64,000 nt of DNA from Pseudomonas frederiksbergensis (GCF_035751725.1 NZ_CP142104.1:4526001-4590000), one strand, 5' to 3'; positions 26,904 to 36,574 are shown, numbered from the stretch's first letter. Numbers and translations: made by a program. Notes: generated by a model not told the origin, from the letters alone.

Positions 26904-29492
26904 ATGTCCTCTCGCCTTACTTGCCGGTTCCTCGCACCTTGCTGCGCGCTGTCATTGCTGACCGCCGCCATCCTGATGGCCGGTGCAGTGCCGGCGGCCC
27001 TCGCCGCAGGGCAACCGCCCGCCCACAACATGGGCGACTACACCTTCAACATCCCCCGACAGCCCCTGGTCTCCGCGCTCAACGCATTCACGACGGTGAC
27101 GGGCTGGCAGGTAGGCTTGCCGGCTGAACTGGCCGAAGGCATCGCCTCGCCGGGTGTGAACGGCTCGCTGTCGCCGGAAAAAGCCCTGGAGCGCCTGTTG
27201 GTGGGGACCGACTTGAGCTACCGCAAACTGAGCAGCAACAACATCGTTCTGGAAAAACGCAGCGCCGGCAACGTGCTGGATTTGCAACAGGTGACCATCA
27301 GCGCCACCCGCCAGGAACAGGACATCACCCGCGTACCGAGCACCGTTTCCGTCCACGATCGCCAGGAACTCGATCGCAATAACGTCAACACCATCAAGGA
27401 CCTGGTGCGCTACGAGCCTGGCGTCTCGGTGGGCGGCGCGGGCCAGCGCGGCGGCATCAGCGGCTACAACATCCGCGGCATCGACGGCAACCGGATACTG
27501 ACCCAGATCGATGGGGTGGAAGTGCCCGGCGGTTTCTTCAATGGCCCCTATGCCAAGACCCAGCGCAACTATGTCGACCCGGAAATCATCAAGCGCGTGG
27601 AAATCCTCCGTGGCCCGGCCTCGGTGCTGTACGGCAGCAATGCCATTGGTGGCGTCGTCAGTTATTTCACGCTCGATGCGGATGACATCATCAAGCCCGG
27701 CCAGGACGTCGGTGCACGCCTGAAGACTGGCTACAGCTCCGCCGATGAGAGCTGGCTCAAGTCCGCCACGGTCGCCGGTCGCAACGGGCCATTCGACGGC
27801 CTGCTGCATTACAGCCAGCGCGACGGCCATGAAACCGAATCCTACGGCAGCAACAATGGCATCGGCCTGGACCGCACCGCGGCCAACCCGGAAGACGTGC
27901 GCGCCAACAACGTGCTGGTCAAACTCGGCTGGGACTACAGCGATGACGCACGCCTGAGCCTGGTGTACGAGAAGTACAAGGATGATCGCGACACCGACCT
28001 GAAAAGCGCCTACGGCGGTCCCTACGCCAACGGCCAACCGGCCATTCCCGCCTCCATCCTGCCCGGCGGCATGTACCAGTGGCGCACCGGCAACGACACC
28101 ATCACCCGTGAACGTTTCGGTCTGGAGCACAGCTTCGCCCTCGACAGCTTGCTGGCCGACAACATCAAGTGGAGCCTGAACCACCAGATCGCCAAGACCG
28201 ACCAGAGCACCGCCGAGTTCTACTTCCCGATCACTCGTCGAGTACTGCGCACACGGGAAACGCTTTATGAAGAAAAGCAGTGGGTGTTCGACGCGCAGCT
28301 GGACAAGTCATTCAGCATTGCCGACACCGATCATGCGCTGGCCTACGGCACCACGCTCAAGCAACAGAAAGTCACCGGCTCACGCAGCGGCAACGGCGTG
28401 TGCCTGGCGGTTGGCGTGGGCTGCCCCACCGTTGGCGCCATCAGCACGCGGGACGTGCTGGCAAAAGCCAGCGACTTTCCCGACCCGACCATCAGCACCT
28501 ACAGCCTGTTCGCCCAAGACCAGATCAGTTGGGACAAATGGACCTTCACGCCCGGCCTGCGCTACGACTACACCCGGCTCAAGCCGCACCTGACCGAGGA
28601 ATTCCTCAGCACCGTAGACCCTACCGCCGGCGGTGACGTCAGCGATGAAAACAAGACCTGGCATCGCGTCTCGCCCAAGTTCGGCCTGACTTATGCACTG
28701 ACCGACCAGTACACGTGGTACGGCCAATACGCCGAGGGCTTCCGCACACCGACGGCCAAGGCTTTGTATGGTCGTTTCGACAACCCAGGCGCGGGTTACA
28801 GCGTGGAACCCAATCCCGACCTGGAACCGGAAAAAAGCAAGAGCTACGAAACCGGCCTGCGCGGCCGTTTCGACTCCGGCTCGTTCGACGTGGCGGTGTT
28901 CTACAACAAGTACCGCGACTTCATCAACGAAGACGCCATCACCCCGGGTGCAAACCAGTTGACCTTCCAGAGCAACAACATCAAGCACGCGACCATCAAG
29001 GGCATCGAAGCCAAGGGGCGCCTGGACCTGGACGTGCTGGGCGCGCCACGGGGGCTCTACACCCAAGGCTCGTTGGCCTACCTCTATGGCCGCAACGACG
29101 ACACCGGCGAACCGCTCAACAGCATCAATCCGCTGACCGGCGTGTTCGGCCTGGGCTACGACCAGGAACAGTTCGGCACTTTGCTCAGTTGGACCCTGGT
29201 GAAGAAGAAAAACCGTGTCGACGACAGCAACTTCAACTCCCCTGATGGCGTCAGCAGCCAGTTCAAGACGCCGGGCTTCGGCATCCTCGACCTGAGCGGG
29301 TACTACAAGGTCACCGACGACGTCACCGTCAGCGGCGGCCTCTACAACCTCACCGACAAGAAGTACTGGCTGTGGGACGACGTGCGCGGCTACGACAGCG
29401 TCGGCGAAGCGGCGGTGCTGAGCCCGGCCAACCTCGATCGCCTGACCGCGCCTGGGCGCAACTTCGCGGTGAACCTGATCTGGGATATCTGA
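26904..29492 (+). CDS. TonB-dependent heme/hemoglobin-type receptor with signalling domain
   Basis: An 862-residue outer-membrane receptor. Order: signal peptide to about residue 35 (ALAAGQ), STN signalling domain about 45-105 (TFNIPRQPLVSALNAF), TonB box near LQQVTISATR, plug with IRGIDGNRI and RVEILRGPASVLYGSNAIGG, then a barrel ending in NFAVNLIWDI. The segment FRTP...NPDL resembles the FRAP/NPNL motif of heme receptors, but the stretch between lacks His. ATG at 26904 has GGAG upstream. The order sigma, anti-sigma, receptor recalls hxuIRA of P. aeruginosa. Heme is the likely ligand, supported by the heme oxygenase gene downstream. Confidence 0.9.
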   Translation: MSSRLTCRFLAPCCALSLLTAAILMAGAVPAALAAGQPPAHNMGDYTFNIPRQPLVSALNAFTTVTGWQVGLPAELAEGIASPGVNGSLSPEKALERLLVGTDLSYRKLSSNNIVLEKRSAGNVLDLQQVTISATRQEQDITRVPSTVSVHDRQELDRNNVNTIKDLVRYEPGVSVGGAGQRGGISGYNIRGIDGNRILTQIDGVEVPGGFFNGPYAKTQRNYVDPEIIKRVEILRGPASVLYGSNAIGGVVSYFTLDADDIIKPGQDVGARLKTGYSSADESWLKSATVAGRNGPFDGLLHYSQRDGHETESYGSNNGIGLDRTAANPEDVRANNVLVKLGWDYSDDARLSLVYEKYKDDRDTDLKSAYGGPYANGQPAIPASILPGGMYQWRTGNDTITRERFGLEHSFALDSLLADNIKWSLNHQIAKTDQSTAEFYFPITRRVLRTRETLYEEKQWVFDAQLDKSFSIADTDHALAYGTTLKQQKVTGSRSGNGVCLAVGVGCPTVGAISTRDVLAKASDFPDPTISTYSLFAQDQISWDKWTFTPGLRYDYTRLKPHLTEEFLSTVDPTAGGDVSDENKTWHRVSPKFGLTYALTDQYTWYGQYAEGFRTPTAKALYGRFDNPGAGYSVEPNPDLEPEKSKSYETGLRGRFDSGSFDVAVFYNKYRDFINEDAITPGANQLTFQSNNIKHATIKGIEAKGRLDLDVLGAPRGLYTQGSLAYLYGRNDDTGEPLNSINPLTGVFGLGYDQEQFGTLLSWTLVKKKNRVDDSNFNSPDGVSSQFKTPGFGILDLSGYYKVTDDVTVSGGLYNLTDKKYWLWDDVRGYDSVGEAAVLSPANLDRLTAPGRNFAVNLIWDI

Positions 29493-29522
29493 ACAGGATT
29501 ACTGTCGACAAGCCAAATGCCC

Positions 29523-29551
29523 TGTGGCGAGGGAGCAAGCTCCCTCGCCAC
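29523..29551. repeat. REP-like palindrome between receptor and heme oxygenase genes
   Basis: TGTGGCGAGGGAGC / GCTCCCTCGCCAC, a perfect family member. It sits 26 bases before the heme oxygenase ATG, where it could limit readthrough from the receptor gene. Confidence 0.9.
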
Positions 29552-29577
29552 GATGTTCCAACTCGAAGGATTTTTTC

Positions 29578-30168
29578 ATGACCACCCAACGTCTCGTTTC
29601 CCGTTCCCAACGCCTGAACCAGATCACCCACGAGCCCCACAGCAAGCTCGACGCGCTGGTCAAGGCCCACGCCCCGTTCGATACCCCAACCAGCTTCGCC
29701 CGCTTCGTCGTCGCCCAGTACCTGTTCCAGTCGGAACTGGTGGCGCTGTACAACGACGCCGAACTGTCCGCCTTGATTCCTGACCTGCCAGCCCGCTGCC
29801 GTGCCGACGCAGCGAAGGCGGATCTCGCCGACCTGGACACCGAAGTTCCCGCGCCGGTGGCCGGTGCGGTGAACAATCCGACCCAGGCCGAAGCCCTGGG
29901 CTGGCTGTTCGTTTCCGAGGGTTCCAAGCTTGGCGCTGCGTTCCTGATCAAGCGTGCCGTGGGCCTGGGCCTGAGCGAAACCTTCGGCGCCCGACACCTG
30001 GCCGAACCTGCCGGCGGGCGTGCCGAAGGCTGGAAAACCTTCACCCGCACCCTGGATGGCCTGGCCTTCACCGAACAGCAGGAAGCCGAGGCGGACAAAG
30101 GCGCGCTGGATGCCTTCAACCGGTTTACCGTACTGCTGGAACAGGCCTATGCGGCCGAACCGGCCTGA
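29578..30168 (+). CDS. hemO: Biliverdin-producing heme oxygenase (PigA/HemO type)
   Basis: A 196-residue all-helical heme oxygenase that opens heme to biliverdin, CO and Fe(II). The proximal His is in THEPHSKLDALVK (His21), aligned by eye with His26 of PigA from P. aeruginosa; the Asn and Lys (Asn14, Lys29) that help PigA attack the beta/delta positions are also present. EALGWLFVSEGSKLGAAFL is the distal-helix signature. ATG at 29578 follows AAGGA; a frame extension upstream runs through the repeat and is not used. It processes heme brought in by the receptor. Confidence 0.93.
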   Translation: MTTQRLVSRSQRLNQITHEPHSKLDALVKAHAPFDTPTSFARFVVAQYLFQSELVALYNDAELSALIPDLPARCRADAAKADLADLDTEVPAPVAGAVNNPTQAEALGWLFVSEGSKLGAAFLIKRAVGLGLSETFGARHLAEPAGGRAEGWKTFTRTLDGLAFTEQQEAEADKGALDAFNRFTVLLEQAYAAEPA

Positions 30169-30203
30169 TTCCCACAGGGATGGTGCATGACTGAAAAACG
30201 CCG

Positions 30204-30644
30204 ATGAACCTCCCCGCGAAATTCACCCAACTGCTCTTCGCCCTGCTCGCCTACACCAGCCTGGCCATCGGCCTGGTCGCCATCGTCGTGCCCGGCTTGC
30301 CGACCACCGAGTTCATCCTCCTGGCCGCCTGGGCCGCGACCCGCAGTTCGCCACGCCTGAGCGCCTGGCTGGAAAACCATCGGCTGTTCGGGCCGATGCT
30401 GCACAACTGGCACAACGGCAAGGTCATCGCGCGCCGGGCCAAGGTCGGTGCCACCACCAGCATGCTGCTGTGTGCCGGGTTGATGCTGGTGATACTCGAC
30501 CACCGCTGGCCGGTCTACCTGGCGCTCGCCGGCATGGGCCTTGGCAACCTGTGGATCTGGTCGCGCCCGGAACAGGCACAGGGCTCTCGTGGCGAGGGAG
30601 CTTGCCCCCGCTGGGCCGCAAAGCGGCCCCCATCGGATTTTTGA
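30204..30644 (+). CDS. DUF454/YbaN-family membrane protein with repeat-encoded C-terminus
   Basis: A 146-residue protein with two or three membrane helices (about residues 8-30, 90-120) and the DUF454 signature VVPGLPTTEFILLAAWAATRSSP. The function of the family is unknown. The last 20 or so residues (from about GSRGEGA) are encoded by a degenerate REP-like element, so the native stop seems to have been replaced by readthrough into the repeat. ATG at 30204 overlaps the stop of a six-codon frame that begins at 30187 with a better ribosome site. It follows the heme oxygenase gene by 35 bases. Confidence 0.82.
   Translation: MNLPAKFTQLLFALLAYTSLAIGLVAIVVPGLPTTEFILLAAWAATRSSPRLSAWLENHRLFGPMLHNWHNGKVIARRAKVGATTSMLLCAGLMLVILDHRWPVYLALAGMGLGNLWIWSRPEQAQGSRGEGACPRWAAKRPPSDF
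30585..30632. repeat. Degenerate REP-like element inside the DUF454 coding end
   Basis: GTGGCGAGGGAGCTTGCCCCCGC keeps the left arm of the family; the right arm is lost and replaced by a GGGCCGCAAAGCGGCCC hairpin. It lies within the annotated reading frame. Confidence 0.75.
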
Positions 30645-30678
30645 ACTATGATCGCCCTCTCGTACTGGAGGGCTTTCG

Positions 30679-32025
30679 ATGTCAGATCTGCTCACGTCCG
30701 TGCAAACCGCGCTCGGCTTACCCACGACCCCGATCACTTTCAGCGGCGAAGGCGCCCTGCCCTCCGCATTCGCCGTCACGGAATTGGCCAGTGTCAGCAT
30801 CGCCGCAGCCGGCCAAGCCACCGCCGCGCTCATCCACCAGCAAACCGGCCGCCTGCCACCCGTCGAAGTCAACCGACGGCTGGCGTCGTTCTGGTTCGCC
30901 ACCTCCCTACGCCCCATCGGCTGGCACGTGCCGCCGATGTGGGATCCGGTGGCCGGCGACTATGCCTGCGCCGACGGCTGGATTCGCCTGCACACCAACG
31001 CGCCGCATCATCGCCTGGCGGCGGAAAAAGTCCTCGGCACCTGCACCGACCGCGCCGACATGGCGGCCAGGGTGGCCCGCTGGAACAAGGCCGAGCTGGA
31101 GCAGGCCGTGGTCGACGCCGACGGTTGCGCCGCGCAGATGCGTTCGTGGCAGGCCTGGCAAACCCACCCTCAAGGCATGGCGGTGAACGCCGAGCCGCTG
31201 GTGCATCTGAATGAAACTATTGCAGAACAGCACAAACCCTGGCTCGGCTCGGTGACCCAGCCACTGGCGGGACTCAAGGTCCTGGACCTGACCCGCGTAT
31301 TGGCCGGCCCCGTCGCCAGCCGCTTCCTTGCCGGCCTCGGTGCCGACGTGCTGCGCATCGACCCGCCGACCTGGAACGAGCCCGGCGTGGTCCCGGAAGT
31401 CACCCTGGGCAAACGCTGCGCCCGCCTCGACCTGCATCGAGCCGAGGATCGCGCGACGTTCGAGGCCCTGCTCAAGGACACCGACATTCTCCTGCACGGC
31501 TACCGTGCCGACGCCCTGGAGCGCCTGGGCTACGGCGCCGAACAGTGCCGGAAACTGGCCCCGGGCCTGATCGACGTCAGCCTCAACGCCTACGGCTGGA
31601 GCGGCCCGTGGCAGAACCGACGCGGCTTCGACAGCCTGGTGCAAATGAGCAGTGGCATTGCCGAAGCCGGCATGGCTTGGAAACACACCGACAAACCGAC
31701 ACCGCTGCCGGTACAAGCGCTGGACCATGGCACCGGCTATTTGCTGGCGGCCAGCGCCTTGGTGCTACTGTCCCGCCGTCTCGAAAGCGGCCACGGCGGC
31801 TCGGCACGCTTGTCGCTGGCGCGCACGGCAAAGCTGTTGGTCGAGCGTGGCGCAGGGGACTCAAGCCCATTGCGAGCCGAGGCCGAAGATGATCAGGGCC
31901 TGGTGATCGAACAGACGCCATGGGGACCAGCCCACCGGCTGCAGGTGCCCGTGAAAATCACCGGGACACCGCTGCAATGGACCTTGCCGGCGGCGGAACT
32001 GGGGGCACATCGGGCCCGGTGGTGA
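30679..32025 (+). CDS. CaiB/BaiF-family protein with two incomplete modules
   Basis: A 448-residue relative of class III CoA-transferases. The usual family opening, LAGLKVLDLTRVLAGPVASR then GADVLRIDPP, appears only at about residue 196. Residues 24-190 instead look like the second half of a CaiB module (VEVNRRLASFWF, DYACADGWIRLHTN). At the position of the catalytic Asp, the C-terminal copy reads ARLSLARTAKLL with no Asp. It may not be a classical CoA transferase. ATG at 30679 has GGAGG. It follows DUF454 by 34 bases and converges with a permease gene. Confidence 0.75.
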   Translation: MSDLLTSVQTALGLPTTPITFSGEGALPSAFAVTELASVSIAAAGQATAALIHQQTGRLPPVEVNRRLASFWFATSLRPIGWHVPPMWDPVAGDYACADGWIRLHTNAPHHRLAAEKVLGTCTDRADMAARVARWNKAELEQAVVDADGCAAQMRSWQAWQTHPQGMAVNAEPLVHLNETIAEQHKPWLGSVTQPLAGLKVLDLTRVLAGPVASRFLAGLGADVLRIDPPTWNEPGVVPEVTLGKRCARLDLHRAEDRATFEALLKDTDILLHGYRADALERLGYGAEQCRKLAPGLIDVSLNAYGWSGPWQNRRGFDSLVQMSSGIAEAGMAWKHTDKPTPLPVQALDHGTGYLLAASALVLLSRRLESGHGGSARLSLARTAKLLVERGAGDSSPLRAEAEDDQGLVIEQTPWGPAHRLQVPVKITGTPLQWTLPAAELGAHRARW

Positions 32026-32028
32026 ACC

Positions 32029-33456
32029 TCACAACGCCAAAAAACCACTGTACAACCCATACGCAGCCACGCCTGCCCCAAACACCACGCAGGTAAAAAC
32101 GCCTTTTTCCACAGCGGTGAACAAGGGCTGTTCCTGTTCCCGCTTGGCCTGGGCAAACAGGATCACCCCCGGCGCGTACAACAACGCCGACAGCAGCAGG
32201 TATTTCACCCCGCCGGCGTACAACAGCCACACCGCGTAGCACAACGCAACGCCACCGATGCACAGGTCTTTCATACGCTGGGCCGAGGCCCGTTCGTAGG
32301 TTTCCCCTCGCACGCACAGCAGCACCGCATAGGCCGCCGACCACAGGTATGGCACGAGGATCATTGATGAAGCGAGGTAGATCAGGCTGGTGTAGGTACC
32401 GGCGGAAAACAGGGTGATCAGCAAGAACAGCTGGATCATGCCATTGGTCAACCACAGCGCGTTGACCGGCGCATGGTTGGCATTTTCCCTGGTCAGGAAT
32501 GCAGGCATGGTCTTGTCCCGGGCGGTGGCGTAGAGGATTTCGGCGCACAACAATGCCCAGGACAGCAGCGCCCCCAGCAGGGACACCGCCAGGCCCAGGC
32601 TGATCAGCAAAGCGCCCCAAGGCCCGACAATGTGCTCGAGCACGCCAGCCAGGGACGGGTTCTGCAATTGCGCCAGTTCCGGCTGGCTCATGACCCCCAG
32701 GGACAACACATTCACCAGCACCAGCAACGCCAGTACGCCAAGGAAACCAATCACCGTCGCCCGCCCTACGTCCGCACGTTTCTGCGCCCGCGCCGAATAC
32801 ACGCTGGCGCCTTCGATACCGATGAACACGAACACCGTGACCAGCATCATGTGCCGCACCTGGTCCATCACGCTGCCCAGTTCCGGACTCATCGCGCCCC
32901 AGATATCGCGGGTGAACACCTCGGCCTTGAAGGCCACGGCGGCCAGGACGATGAACATCAACAGCGGTACAACCTTGGCCACGGTGGTCACCAGGTTGAT
33001 GAGCGCCGCCTCCTTGATGCCCCGCAACACCAGGAAATGCACGGCCCATAGCAGCAACGATGCACAGCCGATGGCCACCGGCGTGTTGCCCTGGCCAAAC
33101 ACCGGGAAGAAATAGCCCAAGGTGCTGAACAGCAGCACGAAGTAACCGACATTGCCCATCCAGGCGCTGATCCAGTAGCCCCAGGCGGATGAGAAACCCA
33201 TATAGTCACCGAACCCTGCCTTGGCGTAGGCATACACGCCCGAGTCCAACGCCGGTTTGCGATTGGCCAGGGTCTGGAATACGAACGCCAGGGTGAGCAT
33301 GCCGACGGCGGTGATGGCCCAGCCGATCAACACCGCACCGACATTGGCCCGAGCCGAGACGTTTTGCGGCAGGGAAAAAATTCCACCACCGATCATCGAC
33401 CCCACCACCAGTGCGATCAATGCGCCCAGCGGCAACTTTTCAATCGGTGGCGACAT
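32029..33456 (-). CDS. APC-family basic amino acid antiporter, ArcD paralogue
   Basis: A 475-residue permease with about 13 membrane helices, very similar along its whole length to ArcD at 33820-35247 and of identical size. It has [14 protein letters not shown] at the first helix, and [17 protein letters not shown]. The family exchanges arginine for ornithine or imports basic amino acids. It is transcribed away from arcDABC. ATG at 33456 follows GAGGGG. It could be a second arginine/ornithine or lysine exchanger. Its stop is three bases from the convergent CaiB-family gene. Confidence 0.88.
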   Translation of the reverse strand: MSPPIEKLPLGALIALVVGSMIGGGIFSLPQNVSARANVGAVLIGWAITAVGMLTLAFVFQTLANRKPALDSGVYAYAKAGFGDYMGFSSAWGYWISAWMGNVGYFVLLFSTLGYFFPVFGQGNTPVAIGCASLLLWAVHFLVLRGIKEAALINLVTTVAKVVPLLMFIVLAAVAFKAEVFTRDIWGAMSPELGSVMDQVRHMMLVTVFVFIGIEGASVYSARAQKRADVGRATVIGFLGVLALLVLVNVLSLGVMSQPELAQLQNPSLAGVLEHIVGPWGALLISLGLAVSLLGALLSWALLCAEILYATARDKTMPAFLTRENANHAPVNALWLTNGMIQLFLLITLFSAGTYTSLIYLASSMILVPYLWSAAYAVLLCVRGETYERASAQRMKDLCIGGVALCYAVWLLYAGGVKYLLLSALLYAPGVILFAQAKREQEQPLFTAVEKGVFTCVVFGAGVAAYGLYSGFLAL

Positions 33457-33819
33457 TTCCCCTCGCTATTTAATAATTAAATAAAAGCCCAATAGCCATT
33501 TTGAATAACGCGCGCGTTTCAAAGTCCGTTGTCTTATTTATCAGCCATTGGCCCTCAATAGCGTTGCAAGACAGCCATCTACAAAATAGTTGCGACTCGG
33601 TGGAAATCAACTAGCGTGAATATCCTACGAAAAAGCAATCGTCCAACGACCTGACCGAAAGCCTCTGGAATGGGCCTTTCAAGCATTTATACACGCCAAT
33701 GGACGCCTTAAGTTGTTCATTAACAATGGAATGTTGTCATGCACTGATCCAGATCAGCAATTCAACTTTCAAATCGACTTAGTCTGTTGACTCTCTTCTC
33801 CTGCATTGGAGTCTCGCAA
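33457..33819. other. Divergent promoter region of the two ArcD-type genes
   Basis: This 363-base gene-free stretch separates two divergent permease genes. The left end is AT-rich (TTAATAATTAAATAAA near 33468). The right third holds an ANR-like box at 33744-33757. I see no RNA gene, repeat or small reading frame with a convincing ribosome site. Confidence 0.7.
33744..33757 (+). promoter_or_regulatory. ANR-like box upstream of arcD
   Basis: CTGATCCAGATCAG keeps TGAT-N4-ATCA, the core of the ANR/FNR box. It is centred about 70 bases before the arcD ATG. ANR activates arcDABC in low oxygen in P. aeruginosa. Confidence 0.7.
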
Positions 33820-35247
33820 ATGTCTGATACCCCCGGAAAACTTCGATTGGGTGCGCTGGTCGCGCTGGTAGTGGGTTCGATGATCGGCGGGGGAATTTTC
33901 TCCCTGCCACAAAACATGGCCGCCAGTGCCGATGTCGGCGCGGTGTTGATCGGCTGGGCCATCACCGCCGTCGGCATGCTCACCCTGGCGTTCGTATTCC
34001 AGACCCTGGCCAACCGCAAACCCGATCTGGATGGCGGGGTGTATGCCTACGCCAAGGCCGGGTTCGGCGACTACATGGGCTTCTCATCGGCCTGGGGCTA
34101 CTGGATCAGCGCCTGGCTGGGTAACGTCGGTTACTTCGTGTTGCTGTTCAGCACCCTGGGCTACTTTTTCCCGATTTTTGGTGAGGGCAATACCGTCGCC
34201 GCGGTGATCGGCGCCTCGGTGCTGCTGTGGGCGGTGCATTTCCTGGTGCTGCGTGGCATCAAGGAAGCCGCGTTCATCAACCTGGTGACCACCGTCGCCA
34301 AGGTCGTGCCGCTGCTGCTGTTCGTGCTGATCGCGGTATTTGCCTTCAAGCTGGAGATTTTCACCGCTGACATCTGGGGCCTGAAAAATCCGGACCTGGG
34401 CAGCGTGATGAACCAGGTGCGCAACATGATGCTGGTCACCGTGTGGGTGTTCATCGGCATCGAGGGCGCGAGTATTTTTTCCGCCCGCGCCGAGAAACGC
34501 ACCGACGTCGGCAAGGCCACCGTCATCGGTTTCATCACCGTGCTGTTGTTCCTGGTGCTGGTCAATGTGCTGTCCCTGGGCATCATGACCCAGCCTGAAT
34601 TGGCGAAGTTGCAGAACCCGTCCATGGCCGCCGTGCTGGAGCATGTCGTCGGGCATTGGGGCGCGGTGCTGATCAGCGTCGGCCTGATCATTTCGCTGCT
34701 CGGCGCCCTGCTGTCCTGGGTGCTGCTATGCGCCGAAATCATGTTCGCCGCCGCCAAGGACCACACCATGCCCGAGTTCCTGCGCCGCGAGAACGCCAAC
34801 CACGTGCCGGCCAACGCCCTGTGGCTGACCAATGCGATGGTTCAGCTGTTCCTGGTCATCACGCTGTTTTCCGCCAGTACCTACCTGTCGCTGATCTACC
34901 TCGCTACCTCGATGATCCTGGTGCCTTACCTGTGGTCGGCGGCCTACGCAGTGTTGCTGGCGGTGCGCGGCGAGACCTACGAAGGCTTCGCGGCCGAGCG
35001 GCGCAAGGACCTGTTCATCGGTGCCATCGCCCTGATCTATGCGGTTTGGCTGATCTATGCCGGCGGCGTCAAGTACCTGCTGCTCTCTGCCCTGCTCTAT
35101 GCCCCCGGCGTGATTCTGTTCGCCAAGGCCAAGCGCGAGTTGGGCAAACCGGTTTTCACCTCGATCGAAAAATTGATTTTTGCTGCTGTGATCATCGGAG
35201 CCCTGGTGGCGGCTTACGGCCTCTACGACGGCTTCCTGACCCTGTAA
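33820..35247 (+). CDS. arcD: Arginine/ornithine antiporter
   Basis: A 475-residue inner-membrane exchanger that imports arginine and exports ornithine for the arginine deiminase pathway. It has about 13 helices; [14 protein letters not shown] marks the substrate-binding first helix. ATG at 33820 (TGGAG nine bases upstream) was preferred over a frame extension of 11 codons. First gene of arcDABC, 31 bases before arcA, with an ANR-like box in its promoter region. Confidence 0.95.
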   Translation: MSDTPGKLRLGALVALVVGSMIGGGIFSLPQNMAASADVGAVLIGWAITAVGMLTLAFVFQTLANRKPDLDGGVYAYAKAGFGDYMGFSSAWGYWISAWLGNVGYFVLLFSTLGYFFPIFGEGNTVAAVIGASVLLWAVHFLVLRGIKEAAFINLVTTVAKVVPLLLFVLIAVFAFKLEIFTADIWGLKNPDLGSVMNQVRNMMLVTVWVFIGIEGASIFSARAEKRTDVGKATVIGFITVLLFLVLVNVLSLGIMTQPELAKLQNPSMAAVLEHVVGHWGAVLISVGLIISLLGALLSWVLLCAEIMFAAAKDHTMPEFLRRENANHVPANALWLTNAMVQLFLVITLFSASTYLSLIYLATSMILVPYLWSAAYAVLLAVRGETYEGFAAERRKDLFIGAIALIYAVWLIYAGGVKYLLLSALLYAPGVILFAKAKRELGKPVFTSIEKLIFAAVIIGALVAAYGLYDGFLTL

Positions 35248-35278
35248 CGCTGATGCATTTATCTGGAGGATTACGGTA

Positions 35279-36535
35279 ATGACCACGGAAAAAGTGAAGT
35301 ACGGCGTCCACTCCGAAGCTGGAAAATTGCGCAAAGTCATGGTCTGTTCCCCAGGCCTGGCCCACCAGCGGCTGACCCCGAACAACTGCGACGAGTTGCT
35401 GTTCGACGATGTGATCTGGGTCAACCAGGCCAAGCGCGACCATTTCGATTTCGTCACCAAGATGCGCGAACGCGGGATCGACGTCCTGGAGATGCACAAC
35501 CTGCTGACTGACATCGTCGCCATCCCCGAAGCGCTGGACTGGATCCTGCAGCGCAAGATCACCGCCAACTCGGTGGGCCTGGGCCTGGTGCATGAAGTCG
35601 GCGCCTGGCTGCGCAGCCTGGAGCCGCGCCATATCGCTGAATTCCTGATCGGCGGCGTCTCGGCCGATGACCTGCCGGACAGCTTCGGCGGCAAGACTAT
35701 CCAGATGTTCCGCGACTTCCTCGGGCACTCCAGCTTCATCCTGCCGCCACTGCCCAATACCCAGTTCACCCGCGACACCACCTGCTGGATCTATGGCGGT
35801 GTGACGCTGAACCCGATGTACTGGCCGGCGCGCCGCCAGGAAACCCTGCTGGCCAGCGCCATCTACAAATTCCACCCCGAGTTCACCCAGGCCGATTTCC
35901 AGATCTGGTACGGCGACCCGGACCACGATCACGGCAATGCCACGCTCGAAGGCGGCGACGTGATGCCGATCGGTAACGGCGTGGTGTTGATCGGCATGGG
36001 CGAGCGCTCGTCCCGCCAAGCCATCGGCCAGTTGGCGCTGAACCTGTTCAAGCACAAAGCCGTGGAGCGCGTGATTGTCGCCGGCCTGCCGAAATCCCGC
36101 GCGGCCATGCACCTGGACACCGTGTTCAGCTTCTGCGACCGCGACCTGGTCACGGTTTTCCCGGAAGTCGTCAGCCAAATCGTGGCGTTTTCCCTGCGTC
36201 CGGACGAGAGCAAACCCGGTGGCATCGATGTGCGCCGCGAGGAAGGCAGTTTTATCGACACCGTGGCCGCCGCCCTCAAGCTGCCAGCGTTGCGGGTAGT
36301 GGAAACCGGCGGCAACAGCTTCGCCGCCGAACGCGAGCAATGGGACGACGGCAACAACGTGGTCGCCCTGGAGCCAGGCGTGGTGATCGGCTACGACCGC
36401 AATACCTACACCAATACTCTGCTGCGCAAGGCCGGCGTGGAAGTCATCACCATCAGCGCCAGCGAACTGGGCCGGGGCCGGGGCGGTGGCCATTGCATGA
36501 CCTGCCCGATCATCCGCGACCCGATCGATTACTGA
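35279..36535 (+). CDS. arcA: Arginine deiminase
   Basis: A 418-residue cytoplasmic enzyme that hydrolyses arginine to citrulline and ammonia. The nucleophile is Cys406 in [11 protein letters not shown], the same number as in the P. aeruginosa enzyme. Other guanidino-binding residues lie in [12 protein letters not shown] and [10 protein letters not shown], and [10 protein letters not shown] carries an active-site Asp. ATG at 35279 follows GGAGG. It provides citrulline to ArcB. Confidence 0.97.
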   Translation: MTTEKVKYGVHSEAGKLRKVMVCSPGLAHQRLTPNNCDELLFDDVIWVNQAKRDHFDFVTKMRERGIDVLEMHNLLTDIVAIPEALDWILQRKITANSVGLGLVHEVGAWLRSLEPRHIAEFLIGGVSADDLPDSFGGKTIQMFRDFLGHSSFILPPLPNTQFTRDTTCWIYGGVTLNPMYWPARRQETLLASAIYKFHPEFTQADFQIWYGDPDHDHGNATLEGGDVMPIGNGVVLIGMGERSSRQAIGQLALNLFKHKAVERVIVAGLPKSRAAMHLDTVFSFCDRDLVTVFPEVVSQIVAFSLRPDESKPGGIDVRREEGSFIDTVAAALKLPALRVVETGGNSFAAEREQWDDGNNVVALEPGVVIGYDRNTYTNTLLRKAGVEVITISASELGRGRGGGHCMTCPIIRDPIDY

Positions 36536-36543
36536 CCTTCGAG

Positions 36544-36574
36544 CCTGGGCCGTTTTTATCGAGAATGGCCCAGG
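36544..36574. other. Inverted repeat between arcA and arcB
   Basis: Perfect arms CCTGGGCC / GGCCCAGG with a 15-base loop, without a T-run. It suits an mRNA-processing or stabilising hairpin within the operon more than a terminator. Confidence 0.65.
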
